A DNA stretch of 64,000 bases, from positions 2,232,001-2,296,000 of the forward strand of contig NZ_CP074371.1 in assembly GCF_018362975.1 (NCBI RefSeq), given 5' to 3'. The stretch's first letter is position 1; each line of letters begins with the position of its first letter. Under the pieces are notes generated by a model, which saw nothing but the letters and a program-made list of their open reading frames with translations, was not told where the DNA came from and ran no database searches. This document shows positions 33,709 through 43,227 of the stretch, in pieces. A program made the position numbers and the translations under genes. The stretch is from Nocardia tengchongensis (GTDB lineage Bacteria > Actinomycetota > Actinomycetes > Mycobacteriales > Mycobacteriaceae).

Positions 33709-35322
33709 ATGGTGGCAACGACAGACATCACGACCGCGGACGGGGTGGTTCGCGGAATCCGTGGCCGCCGCGTTTCGCGCTGGCGGTCCATTCCCTTCGC
33801 GGCGGCTCCGGTCGGGGAGTGGCGTTTTCGCGCGCCGCAACCGGTCCAGCCGTGGAGCGGAGTGCGCGAGGCGACCGAATTCGGTTACGCCGCAATGCAA
33901 CAGCGTGAAGGCGCCCGGCTCGGACCGCGACAGGTGCAGCCGACGGGGGAGGACTGCCTCACCCTGAATGTGGCCGCGCCGAATACGACCTCGGCCGCGC
34001 CACGGCCGGTGATGGTGTTCATCCACGGCGGCGGCTACATGGTCGGAACCTCCGCCCTGCGCCTGTATTCCGGGGCGCGGCTGGCGGCGCGCGGCGACGT
34101 CGTCGTGGTGTCGGTCAACTACCGGCTCGGCGCGTTCGGCTACGTCGACTTCGGCGAATACTCCACGCCCGACCGGCAATTCGATTCCAACCTGGGACTG
34201 CGCGACCAGGTCGCGGCCCTGGAATGGGTGCAGCGCAATATCGCGGCCTTCGGCGGCGACCCGAACAATGTCACCATCTTCGGCGAATCGGCCGGCGCGC
34301 ACGCGGTGCTGTCGCTGATGGCCACACCCGCAGCGGCCGGGCTGTTCCATCGCGGCATCGCGCAGAGCGCGCCCGCGGACTGGGCAACCAGCCAGGCCGA
34401 GGCCCGCCTGTTCGCCCGCCGCTGCCTCGACCGGATGGGCATCGACCCCGCGGACGCGGCGCAGGCGCTGAGCACGGCCCCCGCCAACGACATTCGCAAG
34501 GGCGTCGACCACGCGCTGGCCCGCGTCATGCGCGAACAGCCGGGCCTGTTCCCGGTGGCCCCGACGGTGGACGGCGACTTCCTGCCCGTCGCGCCGGTCG
34601 CCGCGTTCGTCAACGGCACCGCGCACCGGGTGCCGCTGATCCTGGGCACCAACCGCGACGAGGCCACCCTGTTCGTGCGCCTCGACGACACCCTGCCCAC
34701 CACCCCCGACCGCATGCGCTGGCTGCTGCACCACGTCGACCAGACCCTGGACGCCGACGGCGAGGGCCCCATCTTCACCAAACTGGGCCGCGCCATGCCG
34801 ACCTCGGAGGAACGCCTGCACGAGCGGCTCAGCGAATACGGTGCCGCCGTCGAATCCCGGCTCGCCGCAGCCTATCCCGGCTTCCCCGGCCGGAAGGCCA
34901 CCGTCCGGATGGGCGGCGACTTCACCTTCTGGCGGCCCTCGGTCCGAGTCATGGAGGCGCACAGCCGGTTCGCGCCGACCTACGCCTACCGCTACGACTT
35001 CGCCCCGCGCGCACTGCAATTGAGCGGCTTCGGCGCGACCCACGCCCTGGATCTGGTCCCGGTGTTCGGCGCGGTCGACTCGGTCATCGGCCGGGCCATG
35101 ACGGCGCTGGGCGGGCATCGCGGATTCCGTGCGGTGTCACGCCAGTTCCAGGACAACTGGCTGGCCTTCGCGCGCACCGGAAGCCCGCTGCCGAACTGGC
35201 CCGCCTACACCGAGGAGCAGCGGGCCACCATGATCATGGATTCGCCCGGTCGCGTCGAATTCGATCCGGAGGGTGCCAAACGCATGGCCTGGCAAGGGGT
35301 TCGGATTCCCGCCCTGACCTGA
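33709..35322 (+). CDS. Type-B carboxylesterase/lipase
   Basis: 537 residues of the alpha/beta-hydrolase carboxylesterase family. Visible are the oxyanion-hole segment VFIHGGGYMVG, the early motif EDCLTLNV, and the nucleophile elbow FGESAGAHAV; the catalytic Glu and His are expected near GTNRDEATLF and GFGATHALDLVPVFG. No secretion signal. ATG 33709 lies 6 bp after TACCCT (33697-33702) and has no Shine-Dalgarno, so a leaderless transcript is likely. Hydrolyses short-chain esters; natural substrate unknown. Confidence 0.92.
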   Translation: MVATTDITTADGVVRGIRGRRVSRWRSIPFAAAPVGEWRFRAPQPVQPWSGVREATEFGYAAMQQREGARLGPRQVQPTGEDCLTLNVAAPNTTSAAPRPVMVFIHGGGYMVGTSALRLYSGARLAARGDVVVVSVNYRLGAFGYVDFGEYSTPDRQFDSNLGLRDQVAALEWVQRNIAAFGGDPNNVTIFGESAGAHAVLSLMATPAAAGLFHRGIAQSAPADWATSQAEARLFARRCLDRMGIDPADAAQALSTAPANDIRKGVDHALARVMREQPGLFPVAPTVDGDFLPVAPVAAFVNGTAHRVPLILGTNRDEATLFVRLDDTLPTTPDRMRWLLHHVDQTLDADGEGPIFTKLGRAMPTSEERLHERLSEYGAAVESRLAAAYPGFPGRKATVRMGGDFTFWRPSVRVMEAHSRFAPTYAYRYDFAPRALQLSGFGATHALDLVPVFGAVDSVIGRAMTALGGHRGFRAVSRQFQDNWLAFARTGSPLPNWPAYTEEQRATMIMDSPGRVEFDPEGAKRMAWQGVRIPALT

Positions 35323-35329
35323 GCGGCGG

Positions 35330-36586
35330 TCACCACCGGGCGTGCGGCAGGCCCAGCGCGGACAGTTCCGCCTCGGCCAGCGCCGTGAGCGCGGCCGAGG
35401 TCGGGACCGCGTCCGGGTCGAGGCCGACCAGCGACAGCGTGTAGGTGTCGGCGATGCGGGTCAGATACCCGGACAGCCGGGTGCGCGGCAGCGCGTCGAG
35501 CCGCAATCCCGGATGGATGGCGCGCGCCGCCACCCCGGTGCAGGCGTGCGGCCCCAGCGCCAGCAGGGACTCCGGGAGGTTTCCGATATTGGAGCACAGG
35601 ATGTCCCGCTCGCCCGCGCCCTTGGCCAGCCGATACGCCAACCGGTCGGGCACGACCTGGAGCAGTTCCTCGGGGATGCCGCCGGGACTGGTCATGCGGT
35701 GCTCGTATGCCGCGCGGGCCTTGCGCCGCAGCGACGCCGGGGTGTCGTCGCGGGCGATGGCGATCTCGGTCATCGACATGTCGTTGTCCACACGCGGTTC
35801 GTCGCGGGTGTCGACGGGCAGGCTGGCCGCGATGGTGTCGGCGGTGAATCCACTGGCCCACAACATCTTCGCGATCAGGTGCACGAACAGGCTGTTGGCG
35901 GTGCCCTGGTGCGCGACCGCGACGCGATTCCAGTCGCGGGCCGGAATCTGGAAGGCGGTCGCGCGGCTGGCCGCAACCGCCGGCCGCTTCGATTTCGCAT
36001 TGCCCGCGACCGTCTTTCGATGCGCGACCGGCGCCGGACGCTCCGGGATGCCGCGGCGCAGCGCGCGGGCGGTCCCGCCCAGCACCGTCGCCCACATGCT
36101 GCGCGCGTCGGCCCAATCCGAATGTCCCGCCACGGGCGCCGCGAGCGGGATGCCGGACAGCGCGTTGTCGATGGCCAAGGTCAGCGCGCGGCCGTCGGCC
36201 AGGGCGTGCGAGCAGGTCAGCGCGACCACGCAGCCGCCGTCGTCGAGCCGCGCCGCCGAGAGCCGCCAGCCGGGCCCGGTCTCCGGGTTCAGGTCGTCGC
36301 CTTGGCGGTCGGCCCAGTCCAGCATCGTGGCGGCCGGAATCGGATCGGTCGTCATGGCGAACGGGTACGCGGACTCGTTGGGCTGCCAGCGCGGGCGCGC
36401 CCCGGGCACCCGCGAGCGCACCACCCGGCGGCCGAGCGGCCCGGTGCGCAGATCCCGGTGTACCCGCCACAGCAGGGCCGGATGCACCGGTTCGGCGGTA
36501 CGCCAGAGTCCCTGCAGGACGATCGGGGTTCCGAGGCCCCGATGCGACCGCAGGAAGATCTCGTCCAGCACGCTCAGCCGATTCAT
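35330..36586 (-). CDS. Condensation-domain-like acyltransferase, uncharacterised
   Basis: 418 residues. LTCSHALADGRALTLAI contains an HxxxDG motif of the kind used by condensation, PapA and wax-ester-synthase-like acyltransferases, and the surrounding order (N-terminal helix LSVLDEIFLRSH, central SLPVDTRDEPRVDNDMSMTE, then ILCSNIGNLPESLL) fits that fold. Related proteins transfer acyl groups from CoA or carrier proteins to alcohols or amines in mycobacterial lipids. The neighbours (esterase, enoyl-CoA hydratase, acyl-CoA dehydrogenase) also suggest acyl metabolism. Its substrate is not predictable. ATG 36586 lies 9 bp after a TACGCT element. Confidence 0.7.
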   Translation of the reverse strand: MNRLSVLDEIFLRSHRGLGTPIVLQGLWRTAEPVHPALLWRVHRDLRTGPLGRRVVRSRVPGARPRWQPNESAYPFAMTTDPIPAATMLDWADRQGDDLNPETGPGWRLSAARLDDGGCVVALTCSHALADGRALTLAIDNALSGIPLAAPVAGHSDWADARSMWATVLGGTARALRRGIPERPAPVAHRKTVAGNAKSKRPAVAASRATAFQIPARDWNRVAVAHQGTANSLFVHLIAKMLWASGFTADTIAASLPVDTRDEPRVDNDMSMTEIAIARDDTPASLRRKARAAYEHRMTSPGGIPEELLQVVPDRLAYRLAKGAGERDILCSNIGNLPESLLALGPHACTGVAARAIHPGLRLDALPRTRLSGYLTRIADTYTLSLVGLDPDAVPTSAALTALAEAELSALGLPHARW

Positions 36587-36771
36587 CGAACGGCTAGCGT
36601 ACCGATCGGTCCGGCAGCGCGCTGCCGGGCGTATACGGGGGTTCCGCGCACCTCACGTTGCCCGTCCGTGCCGAGCGATGCTGCCGCCCGTACCGAGCGC
36701 CGTCGACCTCACCGGCGCGACCGTCCAGGTCGTCGCCGATCGCTGTCCCGCGCCCACCCTCGTCCGGTGCG

Positions 36772-37533
36772 CTAGGCGCTGCTGCCGTGCCGGCCCGCAC
36801 CCGCCGCGAAACGCTGCGCACCATCCAGGGCCCCGTCCGTCAGCGCCTTCATGCCGTGCCGCAGTTCGTTGGCGATCGCCTCGGGCTCCGCGAGACCGTC
36901 CTGCTCCAGCACCGACATCCGGTCCGAGCGCAGGCAGGTCTGCGGCAGCGCCGCCAGTTCGAGCGCGAGTTCCTCGGCGGCACGCCGGGATTCGCCGTTC
37001 GGCACCACCCGGTTCACCAGGCCGATCTGCAACGCCTCGGTGGCGCCGACCGCGCGGCCGGTGAGGATCAGATCCATGGCGCGGCCCTCGCCGATGACGC
37101 GCGGCAGCCGCACCGTGCCGCCGTCGATGAGTGGCACGCCCCAGCGACGGCAGAAGACGCCGAAGGTGCTGTCCTGCTCCGCGATTCGCAGATCGCACCA
37201 CAGCGCCAGCTCGATGCCGCCCGCGACCGCGTAGCCGGAGACGGCGGCGATGACGGGCTTGGACAGCTTCATCCGGGTCGGTCCCATGGGGCCGTCGCCG
37301 TCCTCGGTGACCTGGTTGGAGCGTTCGGTGCCCAGCGCCTTGAGGTCGGCGCCGGCGCAGAAGGTGCCGCCGTCGCCCCACAGCACGGCGACCGCGGCGG
37401 TGGGGTCGGCGTCGAAGTCGCGGAAGGCGTCGGCGAGGGCTTTCGCGGTGGGTCCGTCGACCGCGTTGCGGGCTCCCGGGCGGTGCAGGATCACGGTGTA
37501 GACGGGGCCGTTGCGCTCCACTCGTACTGTCAC
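36772..37533 (-). CDS. Crotonase-family enoyl-CoA hydratase
   Basis: 253 residues. Typical motifs: NAVDGPTAKALADAF near the N-terminus, oxyanion-hole segments GTFCAGADLKAL and VSGYAVAGGIELALWCDLRI, and FCRRWGVPLIDGGTVRLPRV with one catalytic-position acidic residue retained in the region. Acts on acyl-CoA thioesters, most likely hydration in fatty-acid or amino-acid breakdown. GTG 37533 is 7 bp downstream of TAACGT (37541-37546), a leaderless arrangement. Divergent from a TetR gene that heads the acyl-CoA dehydrogenase operon. Confidence 0.9.
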   Translation of the reverse strand: MTVRVERNGPVYTVILHRPGARNAVDGPTAKALADAFRDFDADPTAAVAVLWGDGGTFCAGADLKALGTERSNQVTEDGDGPMGPTRMKLSKPVIAAVSGYAVAGGIELALWCDLRIAEQDSTFGVFCRRWGVPLIDGGTVRLPRVIGEGRAMDLILTGRAVGATEALQIGLVNRVVPNGESRRAAEELALELAALPQTCLRSDRMSVLEQDGLAEPEAIANELRHGMKALTDGALDGAQRFAAGAGRHGSSA

Positions 37534-37569
37534 GAGCTCGACGTTACGCCGTAAACCGGGGGTTGCGTC

Positions 37570-37596
37570 AAGAAATGAATCGGTGGTTCACTTCTT
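37570..37596. promoter_or_regulatory. Operator-like inverted repeat before the TetR gene
   Basis: Arms AAGAAATGAA (37570-37579) and TTCACTTCTT (37587-37596) pair with one mismatch across a 7-bp spacer. The site ends 2 bp before the TetR start codon and lies 24 bp from the -10 element of the divergent hydratase gene, well placed for control of both transcripts. Confidence 0.55.
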
Positions 37597-37598
37597 GT

Positions 37599-38228
37599 AT
37601 GGCCTACCGGAGAACACCCGCTGTCCAGGCACGTCTGGATGCTCAATCCGGGTCGATCGTGCGCGCCGCCATGACCGTGCTGTCCCGCGACGGCTTCACC
37701 GGACTGTCCATGGCCGCGGTCGCCGCCGAGGCCGGGGTCGCCACCGGCACCGTCTACAAGAACTTCAGCGGCAAGGCCGAACTCGTCACCGCCGTCTTCC
37801 GCGAAGTCGTCACCCGCGAGGTCGACGCGGTTCGCGCGGCCGGGGCGGCGGGGGCGGGCCGTACCGCGCCGGACCGGGTCACCGCCGCCGTCGAGACCTT
37901 CGCCGGCCGCGCCCTCAAGAACCCCAAGCTCGCCTACGTGCTGCTCGCCGAACCCGTGGACACCGTCGTCGACGCCGAACGCCTGCGCTTCCGCCGGGCC
38001 TTCGCCGAAACCTACGTGTCCGCGATCGCCGACGGCATCGCCGATGGTCAACTGCCGCCGCAGGATCCGCGCACCTCCGCCACCGCGCTGGTCGGGGCCA
38101 TCGGCGAAGTGCTGGTCGGCCCGCTGTCCGAACAACTCCAGAGCGAATCGGTGCTGCCGGAACTGGTCGCCTTCGCCCTGCGCGCCCTCGGCGTTCCCCC
38201 CGAAAGCCTCGGCGTCCCCCACGAATAG
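37599..38228 (+). CDS. TetR-family regulator of acyl-CoA metabolism genes
   Basis: 209 residues with the HTH near the N-terminus: SIVRAAMTVLSRDGFTGLSM, then AAVAAEAGVATGTVYKNFSG. The ligand domain ends with LVAFALRALGVPPESLG. ATG 37599 is chosen because upstream in-frame codons lie within the inverted-repeat operator. It is followed after 12 bp by the acyl-CoA dehydrogenase gene and is divergent from an enoyl-CoA hydratase gene, a FadR-like layout that suggests an acyl-CoA effector. Confidence 0.88.
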   Translation: MAYRRTPAVQARLDAQSGSIVRAAMTVLSRDGFTGLSMAAVAAEAGVATGTVYKNFSGKAELVTAVFREVVTREVDAVRAAGAAGAGRTAPDRVTAAVETFAGRALKNPKLAYVLLAEPVDTVVDAERLRFRRAFAETYVSAIADGIADGQLPPQDPRTSATALVGAIGEVLVGPLSEQLQSESVLPELVAFALRALGVPPESLGVPHE

Positions 38229-38240
38229 GAGTCACCCGCA

Positions 38241-39863
38241 ATGCACACGCACGACGTCTTCAACCAGGTGCCGCCGATCGCCCCGTTCGACAACTCCCGC
38301 AATCCCGCGCTGATCGAGAGCCTGCACCGGGAAGGCGCGGGCTGGGCCGAAGCCGAAGTGCGGGAACTGGGCATCCTCGCGGGCGGGACGGAAGCCCAGG
38401 AGTGGGGCCGCGTCGCCAACGAGTACCCGCCCGTCCTGCACACCCACGACCGCTACGGCCACCGCATCGACGAGGTGGAATTCCACCCGTACTGGCACAA
38501 CCTGATGGACGTCGCGGTGACGCACGGGCTGCACGGCGCGCCCTGGCAGGACGACCGTCCCGGCGCGCACACCGCCCGCGCCGCCAAGTTCTACACCTGG
38601 GGCATCGCCGACGCCGGACACATGTGCCCGATCTCCATGACCTACGCGGTCGTGCCCGCCCTGCGCCACAATCCCGAACTCGCCGCCACCTACGAGCCGC
38701 TGCTCGCCTCCCGCGTCTACGACTTCGGCCTGCGCGAACCGTCCACCAAGGCCGGACTCATCGCGGGCATGTCCATGACCGAGAAGCAGGGCGGCTCCGA
38801 CGTCCGCGCCAACACCACCACCGCCACCCCGCTGCCCGACGGCACCTACCGCATCGTCGGCCACAAATGGTTCACCTCGCACCCCATGGGCGACATGTTC
38901 CTGACCCTCGCCCAGGCGCCGGGCGGACTGTCCTGCTTCATGCTGCCCCGAGTGCTGCCCGACGGCACACTCAACGCGCTGCGCATCCAGCGACTCAAGG
39001 ACAAGCTGGGCAACAAGTCCAACGCCTCCTCGGAACTGGAGTACGAGAACGCCATCGGCTGGCTGGTCGGCGCGGAGGGCGCGGGCGTGAAGACCATCAT
39101 CGAAATGGTCAACATGACCCGCCTGGACTGCGTGATCGGTTCGGCCACCGGCATGCGCGCCGGGGTCGTGTTCGCCACCCACCACGCCCGCCACCGGGAA
39201 GTGTTCGGCAAGAAGCTCGTCGACCAGCCCGCGATGCGAAACGTGCTGGCCGACCTGGTGATCGAGTCCGACGCCGCCACCACCGTCATGATGCGCCTGG
39301 CCGGCGCCACCGACCGCGCCGACAGCGACCCCGCCGAGGCGGCGCTGCGCCGCATCGCGCTCGCGGTCACCAAGTACTGGGTGTGCAAGCGCGCCCCCGC
39401 GCACGCGGCCGAAGCGCTGGAATGCTTCGGCGGCAACGGATACGCCGAGGAATCCGGCATGCCGCGGCTGTACCGCGAAGCCCCGCTCATGTCCATCTGG
39501 GAAGGCTCGGGCAATGTGGCGGCGCTGGACGCGTTGCGCGCCATGGGACGTCAGCCCGAGACCGTCGAAGCCTTCTTCAACGAGGTGAACCTCGCGCGCG
39601 GCGGCAACCGCCACCTCGACGAAGCCATCGACCGAATCGGCAAGGAGCTCACCGACTTCGCCGACATCGAGTACCGCGCCCGCCGCGTGGTGGAACTGAT
39701 GGCGCTGGTGCTGCAGGGCGCGCAACTGGTGCGGCACGGCCACCCTGCCGTCGCGGACGCCTTCTGCCAGACCAGGTTCGGCGGTGACTGGGGGATCGCC
39801 TTCGGCACCCTGCCCGCCGGCGTGGACGTCGAGGCCATCATCCAGCGCGCCTACGTCGCCTGA
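38241..39863 (+). CDS. AidB-like acyl-CoA dehydrogenase family protein
   Basis: 540 residues, longer than ordinary acyl-CoA dehydrogenases and with the N-terminal extension of AidB-type enzymes. Flavin and substrate motifs include MSMTEKQGGSDVRANTT, HKWFTSHPMGDMFLTL, and CFGGNGYAEESGMPRLYREA followed by SIWEGSGNV. The C-terminal helical part is also AidB-like. Members bind FAD; some act on acyl-CoA, AidB itself binds DNA and protects against alkylation. With the TetR and hydratase genes adjacent, an acyl-CoA role is more likely. Confidence 0.9.
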   Translation: MHTHDVFNQVPPIAPFDNSRNPALIESLHREGAGWAEAEVRELGILAGGTEAQEWGRVANEYPPVLHTHDRYGHRIDEVEFHPYWHNLMDVAVTHGLHGAPWQDDRPGAHTARAAKFYTWGIADAGHMCPISMTYAVVPALRHNPELAATYEPLLASRVYDFGLREPSTKAGLIAGMSMTEKQGGSDVRANTTTATPLPDGTYRIVGHKWFTSHPMGDMFLTLAQAPGGLSCFMLPRVLPDGTLNALRIQRLKDKLGNKSNASSELEYENAIGWLVGAEGAGVKTIIEMVNMTRLDCVIGSATGMRAGVVFATHHARHREVFGKKLVDQPAMRNVLADLVIESDAATTVMMRLAGATDRADSDPAEAALRRIALAVTKYWVCKRAPAHAAEALECFGGNGYAEESGMPRLYREAPLMSIWEGSGNVAALDALRAMGRQPETVEAFFNEVNLARGGNRHLDEAIDRIGKELTDFADIEYRARRVVELMALVLQGAQLVRHGHPAVADAFCQTRFGGDWGIAFGTLPAGVDVEAIIQRAYVA

Positions 39864-39869
39864 CCCGGA

Positions 39870-40061
39870 TCAGCCGAAGTCGAGGCCCTGGGCGACCAGG
39901 GCCTCACGCAACACCCGAATCGCCTTCGGACCCATACCGTGCAAGGCCAGCAGCTCGCGCTCCCGCACCCCGGCCAGCTGCTCCAGACTGCGATACCCGG
40001 CGGCGGCGAGGGCCCGCGCCGCCGGAGCCGACACGCCACGGGGCCAGATCGGATCGCTCAT
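39870..40061 (-). CDS. Small helix-hairpin-helix protein
   Basis: 63 residues. LAAAGYRSLEQLAGVRERELLALHGMGPKAIRVLREALV fits a helix-hairpin-helix unit related to the RNA polymerase alpha C-terminal domain (hairpin HGMGPKAIR; the sequence is split here by function). Likely binds DNA or a protein partner. ATG 40061 is 6 bp from TAGGCT (40068-40073), a leaderless start. Ends 6 bp from the convergent dehydrogenase gene. Confidence 0.8.
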   Translation of the reverse strand: MSDPIWPRGVSAPAARALAAAGYRSLEQLAGVRERELLALHGMGPKAIRVLREALVAQGLDFG

Positions 40062-40177
40062 AGCCCGAGCCTAGGCCGCTACCTCACCTGCCTGTGGAAA
40101 GCTGGCAGCGACGCGACGCGCGGGCTGCGACCAAGGCCACGCTTCCGGCCGGGGCACAGCGGTAATAGCGTCTAAGC

Positions 40178-41560
40178 ATGCCTCGTACAACGACGTACAG
40201 CCAGTGGATCGCCCTGCCGCCGCAGCAGCTGTGGACCGTGCTCGGGGATCCGGCTCGCCTGCCGGAATGGAATCCCGCTGTCGCCGCGCTGACCCTGCAC
40301 GGCGCGCCCGCCGCGGGCGTCGGCGGTGACTACCTGCCGCGCGGGCGGGTCACCGGGGCCGTGCACGACAGGCTCGCGAAACCGTTCGTGCTCTCGACCT
40401 TCGTACCCGATCGCGAGATCACCCTCGAACAGCCCGAACCCGCGGGGACCATGCGGATGCGCTGGGTGCTGACCCCGCGCGACGGCGGCACCGAACTCAG
40501 CCAGCAGCTCACGTTCAGCGGCCCGTCGGCCGCAGTCATGCGCAAGGTCGTCGGCGACCTGCTCGAGACCGACGCCCACACCTGCTTCACACGCCTGGCG
40601 CAACTGGCCGGACTGCGCCCCGCCGAGGACGCGCTCACCATCGTGATCGCCGGCGGCACCGGCGCACTGGGCCGCATCCTGGCCGCCGACCTCGCCTGCC
40701 GCGGGCAGCGGGTTGTCATCCTCACCCGGCGCACGGTGCCGGAACTGCCCTACCCGCAATACGAATGGGACGGCCGCGGCGTCGGCGCGTGGGCCGACGC
40801 GCTGCGCAACCCGGGCCGCACCGCGGTCATCAACCTCGCGGGCAAGCTCGTCGACTGCCGCCCCACCGCCGGCAATATCGCCGAATTGCGCCGCAGCCGG
40901 GTGGATTCGACCCGGGCGCTGGTGGAGGCGTCGAAGACGCTGGACCGGTCGATCGACTACTGGATCCAGGCGAGCACCACCGCCATCTGGGCCGATGCGG
41001 GGGAGATCCGCTGCGTCGAGGGCACCCCGCTGCCCGAACCCGGCCTGCCGCAGATGACCGGCGTGGCCGCGCCCTGGGAGGCCGCCTTCGACGGGGCCAA
41101 CGCCACGCATCGGATCGTCCTGCGCACTTCGATCGTCCTGGACCCGGACGCCCCCGCGCTGAAACGCCTGGCCCAGCTGACCAAGGCGGGACTGGGCGGC
41201 AGCGTCGGCAACGGCCGACAGTGGTTCAGCTGGATCCACTTCGAGGACTGGCTGGCCATCGTGCGCGCGGGCCTGGGCCTGGACCCGCGGGTCGCGCTGC
41301 CCAACGGCGTGGTGGTCGCGGCCACCGACTTCCCCGTACGCAACAAGGAACTGATGGCCACCCTGCGCCGGCAACTGCGCCGCCCGTGGTCGCCGCCCAC
41401 CCCCGCGGCCGCCCTGACCGTCGGCGCGGTGCTGCTGCGCACCGACGCGGCGCTCGGCCTGACCGGACGACACGCCACCTCGGAAGTGCTGCGGCACAAC
41501 GGGTTCCGCTTCCGCTACCCGACCCTCGACGAAGCCCTGTCGAACCTGCTGCCGCGGTAG
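40178..41560 (+). CDS. SRPBCC-SDR fusion, TIGR01777-type epimerase-like protein
   Basis: 460 residues. Residues 1-145 form an SRPBCC/START-like ligand pocket (YSQWIALPPQQLWTVLGDPA, MRWVLTPRDGGTELSQQLTF). Residues about 155-460 are an SDR of the TIGR01777 group with the Rossmann motif IVIAGGTGALGRILAADLA, the segment WIQASTTAIWADAGE where the catalytic Tyr position appears as Trp, and a C-terminal DUF1731-like region (HNGFRFRYPTLDEAL). The substrate is unknown. ATG 40178 lies 6 bp after TAGCGT (40166-40171), indicating a leaderless transcript. Confidence 0.85.
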   Translation: MPRTTTYSQWIALPPQQLWTVLGDPARLPEWNPAVAALTLHGAPAAGVGGDYLPRGRVTGAVHDRLAKPFVLSTFVPDREITLEQPEPAGTMRMRWVLTPRDGGTELSQQLTFSGPSAAVMRKVVGDLLETDAHTCFTRLAQLAGLRPAEDALTIVIAGGTGALGRILAADLACRGQRVVILTRRTVPELPYPQYEWDGRGVGAWADALRNPGRTAVINLAGKLVDCRPTAGNIAELRRSRVDSTRALVEASKTLDRSIDYWIQASTTAIWADAGEIRCVEGTPLPEPGLPQMTGVAAPWEAAFDGANATHRIVLRTSIVLDPDAPALKRLAQLTKAGLGGSVGNGRQWFSWIHFEDWLAIVRAGLGLDPRVALPNGVVVAATDFPVRNKELMATLRRQLRRPWSPPTPAAALTVGAVLLRTDAALGLTGRHATSEVLRHNGFRFRYPTLDEALSNLLPR

Positions 41561-41592
41561 TCGCCGCCCGGGGCAACCGGGCGACTGTGATC

Positions 41593-41609
41593 TACGACAA
41601 CCTGTCGTA
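41593..41609. promoter_or_regulatory. BlaI-like operator upstream of the second qcrB
   Basis: Perfect palindrome TACGACA-acc-TGTCGTA, 36-52 bp before the favoured start codon of the cytochrome b gene and just before an alternative ATG at 41615. The TAC-n-ACA...TGT-n-GTA layout resembles operators of BlaI/MecI-family repressors, which in mycobacteria also control respiratory genes. No blaI gene is present in the window. Confidence 0.6.
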
Positions 41610-41644
41610 ATCGGATGTCACGTTTCCGGGCCCGCCGGCGTCTC

Positions 41645-43227
41645 ATGGTCATGACCGCCACCGCGAACCGCGCCGATGCCGCCGACCAGCGGTATCACCT
41701 CGCCGCGGGCCTGAAACGCTCCATCAACAAGGTGTTCCCGACGCACTGGTCGTTCCTGCTCGGGGAGATCGCGCTCTACAGCTTCATCATCCTGCTGCTG
41801 TCCGGCGTCTACCTGACCCTGTACTTCGAACCCTCCATGACCGAGGTCACCTACAACGGCGTGTACCAGCCGCTGCGCGGCGTCCGCATGTCCGCCGCCT
41901 ACCGCAGCGTCCTCGACATCTCCTTCGACGTGCGCGGCGGACTGTTCGTCCGGCAGGTCCACCACTGGGCGGCCCTGCTGTTCGCGGCGTCGATGATCAT
42001 CCACCTGTTCCGGGTGTTCTTCACCGGAGCCTTCCGCAAACCCCGCGAAGCCACCTGGGTGATCGGCGCGATCCTGTTGATCCTGGCCATGTTCGAGGGC
42101 TACTTCGGCTACTCGCTGCCCGACGACCTGCTCTCCGGCACCGGCCTGCGCTCACCCCTGGGCGGCATCACCATGGCCGTCCCGGTCATCGGCACCTGGA
42201 CCCACTTCTTCCTGTTCGGCGGCGAATTCCCCGGCACCGTACTGATCCCGCGCCTCTACATCACCCACGTGCTGCTGTTCCCCGGCATCATGCTGGCGCT
42301 GATCGGCGCGCACATCGCCCTGGTCTGGTACCAGAAGCACACCCAGTTCCCCGGACCCGCCCGCACCGAGCGAAACGTGGTGGGAGCGCGCATCGTTCCG
42401 GTGTTCTCCCTGGACCAGGGCGCGTTCTTCGCCTTCACCCTCGCCACCGTCGCGCTCCTGGGCGGCCTGTTCCAGATCAACCCGATCTGGAACCTGGGGC
42501 CCTACAACCCCGCCCAGGTGTCGGCCGGCTCCCAGCCCGACTTCTACATGATGTGGACCGACGGCCTGGCCCGGCTCATGCCACCCTGGGAGATCTACCT
42601 GGGCGGCTACACCATTCCCGCCGCGTTCTGGGTGGCCGTGGTGATGGGCCTGGTGCTGGCGGTGATCCCGCTCTACCCGTGGATCGAGAAGCGGCTCACC
42701 GGCGACACCGCGCACCACAATCTGCTGCAGCGGCCCCGAGACGTGCCGGTGCGCACCGGAATCGGGGCCATGGCCATCGCCTTCTACCTGGTACTCACCT
42801 TCGCCTGCGTGAATGACATCATCGCCCTGAAGTTCTCGGTCTCGCTCAACGCGACCACCTGGTTCTTCCGGATCGCCCTGCTGCTGGTGCCGCCGCTGGC
42901 CTACACCGTCGCCTACCGGTTCTGTCTCGGGCTGCAGCGCAGTGACCGGCGGTGCTGGAACACGGGATCGAGACCGGGATCGTCAAACGGCTGCCGCACG
43001 GCGAATACATCGAGGTGCATCAGTCGCTGGGGGCCGCCGAATACCAGGGTGCGCCGGTTCCGAAGAAGATGAGCAAGCTCGGGGCCGCGGGCAAACCCGG
43101 CGCCGGCGGGTTCCTGGCGGCGGATCCGGCCGCCGAGCGCGCGGCCCTCACCGCCGTGCGTCATCATGAGGAACGCGCGCAGCTGATGGTGCTGAAAGCG
43201 AAGCAGGACAACGGGAGTCGAGGATGA
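41645..43227 (+). CDS. qcrB: Second cytochrome b subunit of the bc1 complex (QcrB paralogue), frameshifted near the 3' end
   Basis: About 527 residues when corrected. Core features: [20 protein letters not shown], two pairs of haem-ligating His ([12 protein letters not shown] with IHLFRVF; THFFLF with THVLLF and AHIALVW regions), [20 protein letters not shown] and the Qo-site segment [13 protein letters not shown] with PPWEIY. The actinobacterial C-terminal tail ([20 protein letters not shown]) is read only after adding one base at the GG of 42948-42949; uncorrected, the frame ends at 43072. No qcrA or qcrC is adjacent, so it is a solitary paralogue. ATG 41645 chosen; 41615 and 41651 are alternatives. 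Confidence 0.85.
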
